64,000 nt of DNA from Cliona cf. orientalis (GCA_963930775.1 OZ005702.1:1054001-1118000), one strand, 5' to 3'. Shown: positions 32,843 through 47,274, numbered from the stretch's first letter. A program made the numbers and translations. The notes: generated from the sequence alone by a model not told the origin.

Positions 32843-35612
32843 CTTGAATCTTCTCCTATTTTGCACACCTGTTGTAAGGAAACGAAGACATAGAATTGTG
32901 GTGCATCTATAGAAATACGTATCTGCGTACATCGCCGATCACGATTCAGATCTGATTTTATTACTGAGCTTGCGTCTACTTACTGACCTGTTTTGCTCAA
33001 ATTTCACTCCTACGTACGTGTATATGGTGTGTATGATGTATCGAATATGTCTCGCGACCTCTCAAGCCGAGTGGTAGCTATCCAACGGTGAAAAATGAGA
33101 CAGCAGCCCGGCTCGATCTCGATGGATCGCTGCGTGGTGGTTCTTGATCGAGTGTACGCTGACACCCGTACCTTCTGACGGATAGAGATGGAAATGAGCT
33201 ACGAGTTTTATTAAAAATCTTCGACGAGACAGACTAGGCTCTGAACAGAGAAGTGATTGATCGGCCGATCAGGTACTGGTATCCGGTATATGGGCGTGGC
33301 GAGTAAAGCGCTAGCTCGTACCACGCCCTATACGTCGTAGTCTCGTTCCCAGACCGCACCATCAGGAACGAGAATGAGAATTCGGAATGAGACCACATCG
33401 TTCGTTTGCGCATGCGCATAATGATCACATGCACTTGATTGGCAATCGTATCCGGTCATAAGGTGCACGCTCGCAAGATTAAAACCGGTTGCACCCAGAC
33501 GTCTGAACGCAGGTTTGAGAGGGAAAACGAAGGCTTTTGCTGCTGTTTCAGAGCGATCGAAAGGCAGAAGCAGGTTCCAAGCGAGCTGATTGGACGATCT
33601 TCGTCTCCTCTGATAGCTTCACGATCACAGAGAAAGAAAAAAAAGCTTTAGGATCACGCTCATCTCACTCGCTCAGCCCCCATTCAAGGCACTGTGTTTT
33701 CTAGTTTCTCTACTGGTGGAGGACTGATATTAAATTTGATTCTCCGGATCTGCATCTCAAAGCAGGTAAAGATCTACTGCGCATAACAAAGAGCAGAGTA
33801 TTAAATGCTCCAGTCTTGAGGTGGTAGGTTTATTTTCATGTGACACCTTGAGCTCCTTGCATATGATTGCTATTAATGATACAATTTGGAGTTATTGTAT
33901 ATCTTCAGCTTTAATAGAAGAAACTCCCTGATAAACTTGTCAGAGCTTTCATTCTGTTTTATACACCACTATCAGTGCACACCCTTAAAAAATTAATGTG
34001 CTTGATGCTCGTCGAGTGCAAAATTATCACACCAAAGGAGTAGAATATGTAGAACCAAAACAAGTGTTTTGTGTGTGAGTGTGTATTTGCAGTTTGCTGA
34101 CACAGACGCGCTGCACTGAGGTAGCTGAAGCACCACTCTGTGGCTCTAGAGAGTATGAATACCGTTCACCTGACCCGGACATGTAGGTATCATTTCCTCT
34201 TATGGTGTCCATAGCTAGCTCAGTTCAGCTTTGAAATTACATAATGATGACCTCTGCTGAGCAAGATAAACCGTTTTCATAGCCTACCAACGGATATTGT
34301 GCTGCGCAACGATATGAGCTCTAACTGCTTGAGTACACACTCAATGACTATTGTTTAGCTGGAGTGTGGCTATTTTCCGCATGGGTCATTCCATTAGCAT
34401 ACACAAGCCAGTTCTTAAATCTTGAACCGTTATGCAAAGGCCCCAATCCACGTCACTATCTCGCTGTGCTAAGTTCAGATGCCTAACATCAGTGACTAAG
34501 GATTGCTGGTATTACACTTACTAGAATCTCTCTAATGAACACAATAATTGTGTAGATTTGGCAGTGTCAGTATATGGAAGAAACATGTACTAAGCTACCT
34601 TCTTCATTTAGGGCACTTAAAAGACACAATGGAAAACCCTAAGTTCCTACTGCATGCTATTTCAGAGGTAGCTAACAGATACAGCCACATGTTTATAATA
34701 ATAATAATAATCTGAAGACTCAGAATAATGCATTATATAGTCTAGTCACAGCTGTTTGATATTCTATTGTTTTAGTGAGAGCCCCTGGTGAAACGATTAT
34801 TCCAGGACAGAGGACGTTCTGTACCAGAAGTAGCAGCATGTACGTCCTACAAGCTTCTGCTGCAGAACACTTCCCTTTTGCCCGCCTAGTGCCCATATCT
34901 GGCATGTATCCACTGACCAGCACGCATGCAAGTGACGCAGTTTGTTATTAATTATTGTCATTGTAATCTGTTTTTTCCAGATGAGAAATTTGTACTTTTT
35001 GTATATTGAGATGAGGCTGCTGCTATTTATAGTAGCAGTGGGCTGCCGGAATCTCTCTTAAGTAGCTAGCTTGGCTAGATGGCCTTGGGCAGTTTAATAT
35101 AAGATCAAGCGCATTGATAGGAGGGTCAGGGGACTCCTCATTTCAAGACCACTACCATCCCTAATTCTAACTGCTAGGATTAATTTTTATATTGACTCTA
35201 TATACTAGTTCAGCCATGTGTGCCTGAGTAGTCTCTGTTCCTTATACAGTTCCTCGCTAGATTTATGCGGAAAATATACTTTTCCAGCCTTTGTGCACAG
35301 TATTGTAGCTGATTTTGACGGTAATTTTCTTTTTCCTTCTTGTATAGTTCCAATCACTGTGCAAGTTAGGATACCTCACTCATTACTCTACAATGTAGTA
35401 GTGATGTTTATGACCAAATTTCTACGCATTGTATAATTTTTCACAATATCCTCATCTAAGTTTGTACTACACTAAAATAAAATTAATCATTAATAAACTT
35501 TCAACTATAGAGAATAATCATAACACAAAATTAATCTAACACATGATCATCCCCCCCCTCCCCCACCAATCTCTCTCTCACATATTTGGATTATTTTGTT
35601 TTTCATCACAGG
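32843..35612. promoter_or_regulatory. Head-to-head promoter region of GPI-Ig and basigin-like genes (copy A)
   Basis: 2.8 kb between two divergent start codons. A stretch around 33650-33765 ends in a canonical AG|GTAAAG donor, and the ATG at 35613 sits directly after a TTTTTCATCACAG|G acceptor. A non-coding 5' UTR exon spliced to the ATG exon is therefore likely. The matching structure is present in copy B (donor near 42930, acceptor at 44758). No coding ORF is supported. Confidence 0.5.
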
Positions 35613-38600
35613 ATGTTACTGACCAGATGTGGTTGCTGTCTGGTGAGTGCCATTGTCATCATGGTGTCCATTTTCGGGCAATCCACCGCTCAGAACTTCT
35701 CCAACACTACCACAAGTAAGTCCTGCTAACTACGTATCAGTTGTAGCTTCATCTCAAGTGTGTGTGTCCGTATAATAATATACAAATAACATCAATAGGT
35801 TAGCTACTCAAAGAAAGTAGACCTCTGGGTCCATTATATAGCCTTGTTCCCAGGCCCTTCAAGAGGAGGAACGAGGCTAGGTCCATTAATACCTGTGATA
35901 TTATGGTACTTTTGACGATTTGGTACATGTATACACACTATTCCAGCTGCATGTACCTGTGAAGCCCACTGCCTCACTGCCTGCTATAGTACACTGTACA
36001 TTAATTATTCTGACAGCTATATAATCGAGTGGTTCCACTGCCCACAATCGGGTTGCCACGGACACTGAATACTAACGTTACGAATACCCGGCTGAAATGA
36101 TACCCCTCTCTGTTCATAGTGGACATTGCCAGAACGGTTCCTGATAATAGCAACACTGTCTTCATACGTAAATAATAATATTATTATAGTAATCGTGCAT
36201 CAATCGATAGCATAATATTATTGCTATAAGACGGCTGATGAATTTTATAAACAAGTGCACTATCGTTCTCTAGCCTCGTCCCCAGGCGCCCCGATCTTTT
36301 CAACTGCACGCGAGAAAAGAGGGGGAGCCTGGTAAAACTTATCACGTGCGTGACGTCAGGTGGAACCAACTTCCATATATGGCACAACAGCAAGTTGGCC
36401 GGCTTGAGGCACAGAATTTCTCACCGAAGTTCGAGCTTTTCAATCTGAACGTTACAATCAGCTATGAATCAGCAAGCCAGGGCCCTTCAGTCCCTTCGCT
36501 GGGTGTCAAAAGCCGCGATTTACATGGTAAACTCGATCGTGCCAACGTCCAAGTCGGTTCCACCTGAGCATGGACACAATCGAGTTACCATGCAAATCGC
36601 AGTTTTTGACACATAGCGAAGATGCTGAAGCGTCTCCTCTTGCTGATTCATATCCGATTGTAACTACTGATTGAAGAACTCAAACTCGCGGCTTGATCTT
36701 GGCCAACTCGCTGTTGTCCATATATATAGGTTGGTTCCACCTGACGTCACGCACGTGATAAGTTTTACCAGGCTCCCCCTCTTTTCTCGCGTGCAGTTGA
36801 AAAGATCGGGGCGCCTGGGGACGAGGCTAATCGTTCTCCACTGATCTGGAAGTTGATAAGTCACCTATATTTCACGGAAACATTCTGCAAACTACACGTT
36901 TAGCTCGCAAACAATGAAAAAGATGTGTTACAATTACACACTTTGATTAAATCTCTGTGACTTCCTTTCTGGCCTCCGGTGTTTGTTGTAGTAGCAAGTT
37001 TTAGTTTTTAAAAACATTGTCGGAGATCCAGGATGTGTACGGACAGACAAAAGATACGGCGAATAAAAAACAAAACCTCTGAAACAGCAGCAGAGGTGTT
37101 GATCCATGTAAGAATAATGATATTATCTTTATCAGTTAACATGTTATGACCTTTTAACTATCTTAAGCTCAAAATTACAGCATAATAATATTATTCTCCA
37201 GTAGCATAATAATTATGATGACCTTTAAACTATCTAAAGTGTAAAATACACACACACACACACTTATACTCAGTACTCCATTTACTAGCTAAAATAAGCA
37301 GCGGCAATAATTGACCTTTTGGTATTTTAGCGGTCTGAAGATGAATCCTGCGTAATGCATGCAGTGGATTTTTTCACAACCTTTGTGATTTTTGCACAAG
37401 TTTGAGTTGATTAGGCTGGAATGTCCTATCCATTTCGTTTGACATCATCACATATCCTGTTTAGCTTTTCGTTAGTACCTACCTAAAATTAATAATCTCA
37501 TTAAGCTTAAAATGCTCAAAACAATAAATAGTAATCATCAGATCTGTTGTAACATCCTACTCAAAGAAAAGTTGAAAAACAGCCTAAAGCTCGACCTTTA
37601 TAATAATAATATGTTTTGTAGCGGCCAGCAATGGTTGGTTAGTCCAGTCTGGAAGCTGAACCCTGTCAAGTGCTGTGGGAAGGAGGTCCCTGTTTCTATC
37701 ACAACCATATGTGATTTTTTTGTTTCCGCCTGATGTGATCTGAAGCTGGTCAGTGCTGGAATGTACTATCGCTTCGTTTTACATCATCATGCATCCTGTT
37801 TATACTAGCACCCAATTCTTGTAGTGTGTGTAGTATGCATGTATTATATTGCTTGAGCATGATAGGGATATCCTGTTTCTGATGGTAAAGTGTGCCTGGA
37901 CTTTGGTATCTGGTACATGTGTATGTTGGTTTCTATGTCATCTCAGGAAGCTTCTTGAATGCTGCCAATTATTATGCCTATAATAATATTATAGCCTGCC
38001 AGTGGTTTCCAGTGATGTGGAAGTATGTAGTTCCTATGGGAATATCCTGTTGTTATTTTCCAAGATCTCACAATAATATTATGAGGACTATGGACAACAA
38101 TGGAAGATTTTATTGAGACCTTGTAGTAAGAGATCTTCTTCAACTATGCTTCCTGGTCACATTCCCAGACCCCATTCCCAGCTCATAGAGACTTCCATTC
38201 GTACACCTATGTGGTAGTATAGTAATGTGTAAATATTATAATAATAATATTATTATAATAATGTAATGTATGCTTTTCAAAAAGAGATTGTCACAGATTT
38301 ATTATCCATGGAGGAGAATGACGCAACTCTTTCTTTCATTCCCTTACAGTTGATTTGACGAGCTCTAGGTCGCGTTTTACTCGGATGGTTATCGTTCCTC
38401 AAGTACCTCTACTGAGAATTCTGCTGCCTGAATCCGCAACCTTAGCAGATCTTGGGAGCATTTCGCGAAAGGATGATATTGTAAGTAAACTAACTATATT
38501 ATTTTTGGTATAATTATTGTTTAACCGATTACACAATGTGACAGTGTCCTACAGTTGCTGGATATCAGTGTATTGGAGTAGTAGTACCCATGAATGGGTT

Positions 38601-39665
38601 TGAGTTGAGATACACATTGGATACTCTTCAGACAGTGAACATTACAGTCGACCCAGCCTGTGAGTCCTATTGTGTGTGCTTCTAACTGTATGTTGATGTA
38701 TGTTGATGTATGTGATACTCTCCCTCTCCTTCTCTCTCTCTCTTTCTCTCCCTCTTTCTCTCTCTCTCTACCTCACAAACGCACACAGATGAAGTCGGCT
38801 GCAGTAATTACATGCATCCGGTGGATGCTACGACAAGCAGTGATGCCGAAGTTAGTCTATCGTGCGTACCTGTTCCAGTAAATCCTGCAGATTTTGAAGG
38901 AAATGTGACTATTGAGTGGAGACGATTTTCCCGGCTGGAAGAACTGCAATACTTCGTACGGAACTGCTCAGATTCTCCAGAGAACTGTTCCAGCCATTTT
39001 GGAGATGACAATTATCTAATTCCTAAGCTCAACAGTGAATTCAGACAAACGGACTATAATTTGACGATTATCAATCCTGCAAGCAGTCGAGCTTGGTATG
39101 TGCCGAGCTTTACTGTCAACGGAAGTCGTACATATGTGGCACCATACACATTTCTCTATCGTAAGTGATGCATTATTATGGTTCTCTCCCTCCTTTCTTC
39201 TTTATCTCTCTCTCTCCCTCCCCCCCCTCTCTTCACCCCCTCTTTCATCCCTCCTTTTCTCTCTCCTCCTTATTCATAGTTCATTCCCTGTTTCTCACCT
39301 TCCTCCTCGTATGTAACTATTATACCTGTATTCACTGAATCTCACAGGTTGGCCTACGATCATCTCTCACTACGAGTTCTCTCTCGAGGTGTTTGAGCCT
39401 GCCAGCAACTACGATGGTCTGCAGTGTGAGGCTGAATCGTTCCCACCCCTCGAGGCTTTCGCGTGGACCCGAGACGACACTGCCATTGATTCCAGCTTCC
39501 CCAGGTACACCTTCACGAACGTCACGTCAGGCGAACGGATTTCAGCAACAATCACGATATCTGAGGTCATGTTCGAGGATAGTGCTCTGTTCACTTGTAA
39601 AGTGGCGAATTTTGGGGGTCTTCTCGAAACCGATGTGTCGCTCAGTGTCAGACTGAGAGTCAAAC
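35613..39665 (+). CDS. Basigin-like Ig protein, copy A, lacking its own TM exons
   Basis: Exons: 35613-35715, 36120-36167, 38350-38480, 38545-38659, 38789-39160 and 39348-39665. All are in frame and equivalent to exons 1-6 of copy B. A signal peptide (MLLTRCGCCLVSAIVIMVSIFGQSTAQ) precedes an N-terminal region and two Ig-like domains: exon 5 with VSLSCVPV, and exon 6 with LQCEAESFP and DSALFTCKV. Copy A ends at the intron 6 donor; exons 7-9 (TM and cytoplasmic tail) are absent because the duplication breakpoint lies in intron 6. The ORF reads only a short way past the donor, so an unspliced product would be secreted. Alternatively the donor could splice to the exon 7 acceptor of copy B about 8.6 kb away. 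The open frame in all six exons argues against simple decay. Confidence 0.75.
36271..36829. mobile_element. Foldback MULE-like element with 9-bp target duplication
   Basis: The element has nearly perfect terminal inverted repeats of about 100 bp (tagcctcgtccccaggcgcc at both ends, opposite orientation), and the interior also folds on itself. It is flanked by ATCGTTCTC at 36262-36270 and 36830-36838. Copy B has a single ATCGTTCTC at the matching site near 45359, the empty site. Long TIRs and a 9-bp duplication are typical of Mutator-like elements. No transposase is encoded. Confidence 0.9.
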
Positions 39666-41491
39666 GTGAGTGTGTAGCTATAGGGCAGGCCAGTGGAATC
39701 AGCCGTAGGGATCCTCCCACCACTCTCCAAATTATATTAAAATTATATATATTATATTATTATATATATATTATGCCATATGTTACATTATAGCTACATG
39801 CATGTACATGTATGTACATGTGGCCTGTTGCAGTTGGTTAATGGTGAAATCTGATACCTCTCATTTTTGCCATGACAGCATACAATACAACCTACGATCG
39901 ATCGATTGCCCAGTCACTCAAGCACGAGTGAATGCACGTTTAAATCAACAGGTAGCACATTAGACGTGAAAAATTGTAGACTATGTACAAAATTATTATT
40001 ATACGGAAAACCTGTTACCATGAGTGAATACATACGCATACTTTTGCAAAGAATACTTTCTGAAATGCTTTGTAGGGTACAAAAGTAACGTATAATATAC
40101 ACCACCTAAATCATAGACTACAAACTGAAATCTACAAGCATGTCAAAAAAACCATAACCCATGTACTACAATCTCACCACATACATGCACACATGTACCC
40201 ATTCACCACATACCATACACATGCTACAGCTGCATCAGGCATCAGAGGGGGAGGGGGAGGGGGAGGGGGAGAGGGGGCTAGATATAATATTATAATATAG
40301 AATGAATGATTGGGAGTAGCAGGCTCCCAACTCCACTTGACTTGTTCCTTACGCTAGAAAACTGCCAAGCTGACCCAGCAGATAAAACAACTTCAACTGC
40401 GAGCATAAACGATCCAAATAAGTACATGCTAACATTGAGGTGAAACTTTTGAACGAACAAGCTAGTGAGTGTAGTTATACAATCGTAAGTAAGTGAGTGA
40501 TACAGATTAGCTTCAAACAAGGGACAAGGCCGGTGATATTCAACAGCTGTGCTAGGGAAATGGACTCAGGCCAATAGGGAGGAATAATAACATGCTCCAA
40601 CACTAACTTGTAAACATATTGTCCAACACTAACTTGTAAACATATTATTTAGCAGCGGAAATTTGTCAACGCTACCGCCACCTAAACACACAAGACTGTG
40701 AGGTTAAGGTGTAACTACTTTTTACTGTAATATCCGCTACTATTGCCATTGGCAGCACAGATAGACAGACTGCTAGACGGGGTGGTGGAGGGGTTAAGTC
40801 ATATTATTGGCATACGTGCATATAAGGGACACGCACCATACAATTACTGCTGACGTGACAAAAATGCGTACAAGTGCATAAATGCTATAGGTGTACGCGT
40901 GCCCATATGCATACATGTGTGTCAGCATAGTACACAAATAGACCTGGCATTCTTTTGCGGATATATAGTGCTGACAAGTGTGCAATATGTGTCATCACAT
41001 TAGGTAATTATTATGGTAATCACAACAACCAAGACTGAATCAACAACGCATCAGCAGAGGAAGAACTTTTTTCAATTGCAATTCTGCTAAGCAAAGTGCC
41101 AAAGAGCCTATACATGTACATGCGTACACTGTAGTGTAGCCTGATAAAAAATGTAATAGTCACTGCTTCATCAATTTTTGGCCAACTGGCAATCGTGATG
41201 CTCCACCAGGCTTTATATAGTGGACATTGTGAAGCGTAAAAGACATCACTATGACCTCCATACTGTACCATATAATATGCAGAAACTTTCACCACCTGTT
41301 CCCTTGACTGTGCGCCTTACCTTTGAATGTAAAGGCCTCCATTTATTATTATTATGAATTATCATGAAACAGAAACAGTGTGTACCGGTATCAATAAAGG
41401 CAAGGCTAATTATTTGAACATTTGAGTGGTGCCTCAAACTATTAGACTTCTTCTAAGGATTCATCACATGCACAGCGACACCTTGACTCAC

Positions 41492-41546
41492 ATTGTCCTC
41501 CGATTACATGCCCAATCACAGCCAGAGAGAACAGTATGGACACCAT
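41492..41546 (-). other. Orphan duplicate of GPI-Ig signal-peptide exon
   Basis: It matches exon 1 of the GPI-Ig gene (32767-32842), including the same phase-1 donor (CAAT|GTGAGT). The first eight codons are replaced by an inserted element, whose edge leaves an ATG at 41546 reading MVSILFSLAVIGHVIGGQ, still a plausible signal peptide. No Ig exons follow within copy B on this strand. It could splice over about 12 kb to 29096, or be a relic. Confidence 0.65.
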
Positions 41547-42026
41547 AGTTGCCAAGTGTCCCGGTTTGGCCGGGACAGTCCCGGAATTTGGCCCTATGTC
41601 CCGGTTGTGTCCCGGTTTACCTGATTTTGCAGCATTGTCCCGGAATCCAGCTCGATTGCACAAATGGAAGTGTGGCACAAGCATAAATTCAGTATACCGT
41701 ACTTTATCTAATACTACGTATGGAAAAAAAATAATTTCAATTTTGAAAAACGCGCGTTTTTCTGGTAAAGGTCGTCAATCGCTCCATATAATAATTATTA
41801 TAAACATTATGAGAATTTGTAAAAATCGAATTTCTTACGTTAGATTGGATCATACGTTGTATTCGATTAACTACGGTATTATCGAATTTCAGTCCGTATA
41901 TCTCGATGTTTAGTGGGTGTGGCAGTACATAATCGCCCGAAAGTGGGCGTGGTCCGTAAAATTTTGCGCGCATTAACTATATTTCCAACGAGTTTGTCCC
42001 GGTATCTCATCTTATAAACTTGGCAT
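41546..42026. mobile_element. Insertion in copy B with gccaag termini
   Basis: About 480 bp present only in copy B, beginning atagttgccaagtgtcccgg and ending ataaacttggcat. The ends form a short imperfect inverted repeat. Several 'tcccgg' repeats occur at the left. Roughly 35 bp of copy A sequence (codons 1-8 of the GPI-Ig gene and upstream) is missing at the site, so this was insertion with deletion or a replacement. Superfamily unknown. Confidence 0.6.
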
Positions 42027-44759
42027 CCTATTTTGCACACCTGTTGTAAGGAAACGAAGATATAGAATTGTGGTCCATCTATAGAAATACGTATCTCCGT
42101 ACATCGCCGATCACGATTCAGATCTGATTTACTGAGCCTGCATCAACTTACTGACCTGTTTTGCTCAAATTTCACTCCTACGTGTATATGGTGTGTATCG
42201 AATATGTCTCGCGACCTCTCAAGCCGAGTGGTAGCTATCCAACGGTGAAAATGAGACAGCAGCCCAGCTCGATCTCTATGGATCGCTGCGTGGTGGTTCT
42301 TGATCGAGTGTACGCTGATACCCGTACTTTCTGACGGATAGAGATGGAAATGAGCTACGAGTTGTCTTCGATGAGATAGACTCCTGAACAGAGAACGGCC
42401 GATCAGGTACTGGTATGGTATCCGGTATCTGGGACTGTACATCATTATGGGCGTGGCGAGTACCAGCGCTGAAACGCACCACGCCCTATAGCTAAGTACG
42501 TCGTAGTGTCGTTCCCAGACCGCACCATCAAGGACGAGAATGAGAATTCGAAATGAGACCACATCGCTAGTTTGCGCATGCGCACAATGATCACATGCAC
42601 TTGATTGGCAATCGTATCCGGTCATAAGGTGCACGCTCGCAAGATTAAAACCGGTTGCACCCAGACGTCTGAAACGCAGGTTTGAGAGGGAAAACGAAGG
42701 CTTTTGCTGCTGTTTCAGAGCGATCGAAGGACAGAAGCAGGTTCCAAGCGAGCTGATTGGACGATCTTCTTCTCCTCTGATAGCTTCACGATCACAGAGA
42801 AAGAAAAAAAGCTTTAGGATTACGTTCATCTCACTCGCTCAGCCCCCCTTCAAGGCACTGTGTTTTCTAGTTTCTCTACTGGTGGAGGACTGATATTAAA
42901 TCTGATTATCCTGATCTGCATCTCAAAGCAGGTAAAGATCTACTGCGCATGACAAAGAGCAGAGTATAATAGTATTAAAATGCTCAAGTCTTGAGGTGGT
43001 AGGTTTATTTTCATGTGACACCTTGAGCTCCTTGCATATGATTGCTATTAATGATACAATTTGGAGTTATTGTATATCTTCAGCTTAGAAGAAACTCCCT
43101 GATGAACTTGTCGAAGTTTCATTCTGTTTTATACACCATTATCGGTGCATGCACCCTTAAAATTAATGTGCTTGATGCTTGTCGAGTGCAAAATTATCAC
43201 ACCAAAGGAGTAGAAACTAAACAAGTGTTTTGTGTGTGAGAACGTGTGTTGCAGTTTTCTGACACAGATGTGCTGCAATGAGGTAGCTGAAGCACCACTC
43301 TGTGACTCTAGAGAGTATGAATACCGTTCACCTGATCCGGATATGTACGGATCATTTCCTCTTATGGTGTCCATAGCTAGCTTAGCTCAGCTTTGAAATT
43401 ACATAATGATGACCTCTGCTGAGCATGATAAACCGTTTTCATAGCCTACCAACGGATGTTGTGCTGCGCAACGATAATGAGCTCTAACCGCTTGAGTACA
43501 CACTCAATGACTATTTTTAGCTGGAGTGTGGCTATTTTCCGCGTGGGTCATTTCATTAGCATACATAAGCCAATTCTTAAATCTTGAACCATGCAAAGGC
43601 CAATCCACGTCACTAGCTCGCTGTGCTAAGCTCAGATGCTTAATGTCAAGTAACTAAGGATTGTTATCTAGAATCTCTCTAATGAACACAATAATTGTGT
43701 AGATTTGGCAGTGTCAGTATATGGAAGAAACATGTACTAAGCTACCTTCTTCATTTAGGGCACTTAAAAGGCACAATGGAAAACCCTAAGTTCCTACTGC
43801 ATGCTATTTCAGAGGTAGCTAACAGCTACAGCCACATGTTTATAATAATAATAATAATCTGAAGACTCAGAATAATGCATTATATAGTCTAGTCACAGCT
43901 GTTTCATACTCTATTGTTTTAGTTAGAGCCCTTGGTGAAACGATTATTCCGGACAGAGGACATTCTGTACCAGAAGTAGCTGCATGTACGTCCTACAAGC
44001 TTTTGCTGCAAAACACTTCCTTTTTGCCTGTCTAGTACCCATATCTGGCATGTATCCACTGACCAGCACGCATGCAAGTGACGCAGTTTGTATTAATTAT
44101 TGTCATTGTAATCTGTTTTTCCAGATGAGAAATTTGTACTTTTTGTATATTTACAGGATGAGATGAGGCTGCTGCTACTTGATAGTAGCAGTGGGCTGGA
44201 ATCTCTCTTAAGTAGCTAGCTTGGATGGATGGCCTTGGGCAGTTGTAAGACCAAGTGCATTGATAAGAGGGTCGGGGGACTCCTCATTTCAAGACCACTA
44301 CCATCCCTAATTCTCACCGCTAGGATTAATTTTTGAATTGACTCTACCTTTTATTTAGTTCAGCCATGTGCGCCTGAGCAGTCTCTGTCCCTGAGACAGT
44401 TCCTCGCTAGATTTACATGGAAGATGTACTTTCCCAGCCTTTGTGCACAGTATTGTGGCTGATTTTGACAGTAATTTTCTTTTTCCTTCTTGTATAGTTC
44501 CAATCACTATGCAAGTTAGGATGCCTCCCTCATTACTCTACAATGTAGTAGTTATGTTTATGACCAAATTTCTACGCATTGTATAATTTTTCACAATATC
44601 CTCGTCTAAGTTTGTACTACACTACACTAAAATTAATCATTAATCAACTCTCGTCTACAGAGAATAATCATAACACAAAATTAATCTAACACATGATCAT
44701 CCCCTCCCCCACCAATCTCTCTCTCACATTTTTGGATTGTTCTTTATTTTCATCACAGG

Positions 44760-47222
44760 ATGTTACTGACCAGATGTGGTTGTTGTCTGGTGAGTGCCAT
44801 TGTCATCACGGTATCCATTTTCGGGCAGTCCTCCGCTCAGGACTTCTCCGACACCACCACAAGTAAGTCCTGCTAACTACGTATCCGGCAGCGCTTTATC
44901 TCAAGTGTGTGTGTCCGTATAATATACAAATAATGGGCTAAAATATCAAAAAGTTAGCTACTCAAAGAACTCTCTGGGTCCATTAGTACCTATGATATTA
45001 TGGTATATACTTTTGACGATTTGGTACATATATAATATGCACTATTCCAGCTGCATGTACCTGTGAAGCCCACTGCCTCACTGCCTGCTATTGTACACTG
45101 TACATTAATTGTTCTGACAGCTATATAATCGAGTGGTTCCACTGCCCACTATCGGGTTGCCACGGACACTGAATACTAACGTTACGAATACCCGGCTGAA
45201 ATGATACCCCTCTCTGTTCATAGTGGACATTGCCAGAACGGTTCCTGATAATAGCAACACTGTCTTCATACGTAAATTATTATAGTAAGTGTGCGTCAAT
45301 CGATAGCATAATATTATTGCTATAGAACGGCCGATAAATTTTTTAAACAAGTGCACTATCGTTCTCCTCTGATCTGGAAGTTGATAAGCCACCTATATTT
45401 CACGGAAACATTCTGCACACTACACTTTTAGCTCGCAAACAATGAAAAAGATGTGTTACAATTACACACTTTGATTAAATCTCTGTGACTTCCTTTCTGG
45501 CCTCCGGTGTTTGTTGTAGTAGCGAGTTTTAGTTTTTAAAAACATTGTCGGAGATCCAGGATGTGTACGGATGGGCAAAAGATACGGCGAATAAAAAACA
45601 AAACCTCTGAAACAGCAGCAGAGGTGTTGATCCGTACAAGGTTAATTCATCAGTTAACATGTTTTAACTATCTTAAGCTCAAAATTACAGCATAATAATA
45701 TTATTCTCCAGTAGCATTATTATTATTATTATTATGACCGTTTAACTATCTAAGGTGTAAAATACACACACACACACACACACACACACATGCTTATACT
45801 CAGTACTCCATTATTAGCTAAAATAAGCAGCCTAATAATTATTGACCTTTTGGTATTTTAGTGGTCTGAAGATGAATCCTGAGTAATGCAGTGGATTTTT
45901 TTTACAACCTTTGTGGAGTTTGAGTTGGTTAGGCTGGAATGTCCTATCCATTTCGTTTGACATCATCACATATCCTGTTTAGCTTTTCGTTACGCACCTA
46001 CCTTACGCTTAAAATGCTTAAAACAATACTATAGTAAAAATAGTAATCGTCAGATCCATTGTAACATCCTACTCAAAGAAAAGTCGAAAAACAGCCTAAA
46101 GGTCGACCTTTATAATTATGTTTTGTAGCCGCCAGCAATGGCCAGCAATGGTTGGTCCAGTCTGGAAGCTGAATCCTGTCAAGTGCTGTGGGAAGGAGGT
46201 CCCTGTTTCTATCACAACCATATGTGATTTTTGTTTCCACCTGATGTGATCTGAAGCTGGTCAGTGCTGGAATGTACTATCCGCTTCGTTTGACATCATC
46301 ATGCATCCTGTTTATACTATATTATATGCACCCAATTCTTGTAGTGTATGTGGTATGCATGTATTATATTGCTTGAGCATGATAGGGATATCCTGTTTCT
46401 GATGGTAAAGTGTGCCTGGACTTTAGTATCTGGTACATGTGTATATATGTTGCTATGTCATCTCAGGAAGCTTCTTGAATGCTGCCAATTATTATGCCTA
46501 TATTATAGCCTACCAGTGATTTCCAGTGATGTGGAAGTATGTACAATGTAGTTCCTATGGGCATATCCTGTTTTTTTTCCATAACCCCATATTATGAGGA
46601 CTATGGACAACAATGGAATGATTTTATTGAGACCTGTAGCAAGAGATGTTCTTCAACTATGCTGCCTGGTCACATTCCCAGACCCCATTCCCAGCTCATA
46701 GAGACTTCCATTCGTACACCTATGTGGTAGTATAGTGATGTGTAAGTATATAATAATAATATAATGTATGCTTTTCAAAAAGAGATCGTCACAGATGCGT
46801 TGTCCATGGAGGAGAATGATGCCACTATTTCTTTCATTCCCTTACAGTTGATTTGACGGGTTCTAGGTCGCGTTTTACTCGGATGGTTATCGTTCCTCGA
46901 GTACCTCTGCTGAGAATTCTGCTGCCTGAAACTGTAAGCTTAGAAGATCTTGGGAGCGTTTCGCGAGTGGAGGTAAGTAAACTAACTATAAATATTGTTT
47001 TTTGGTATAATTATTATTAAACCAACTACACAATGTGACAGTGTACAGCTGCTGGATATATGTGTGTTGGGGTAGTACCTATGAATGGGTTTGAGTTGAG
47101 ATACACATCGGATACACTTCAGACAGTGAACATTACAGTCGACCAAACCTGTGAGTCCTATTGTATGTGCTTCTAACTGTACGTCGATGTATGTAATACT
47201 CTCCCTCTCCTTCTCTCCCTCA

Positions 47223-47274
<52 letters not shown>

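Larger units (their letters stand above)
39666..44759. other. Copy A/B junction and duplicated intergenic DNA
   Basis: The A/B junction is in AT-rich sequence at about 39745-39775. The rest repeats the GPI-Ig intron 1/exon 1 region and the divergent promoter region. A run of gaggggg units lies at 40246-40275. Apart from the orphan exon at 41492-41546 and the inserted element beside it, no coding sequence is supported. Confidence 0.6.

Noticed and set aside
36346..36864. ORFs of 66-73 codons on both strands
   Set aside because: They lie within the inverted-repeat foldback element and mirror each other; no transposase similarity.
42143..42829. 228-codon minus-strand ORF in copy B
   Set aside because: The matching sequence in copy A (around 33000-33650) is broken by indels and stops, so the frame is not conserved between the duplicates. 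The region looks like the 5' UTR/promoter of the basigin-like gene.
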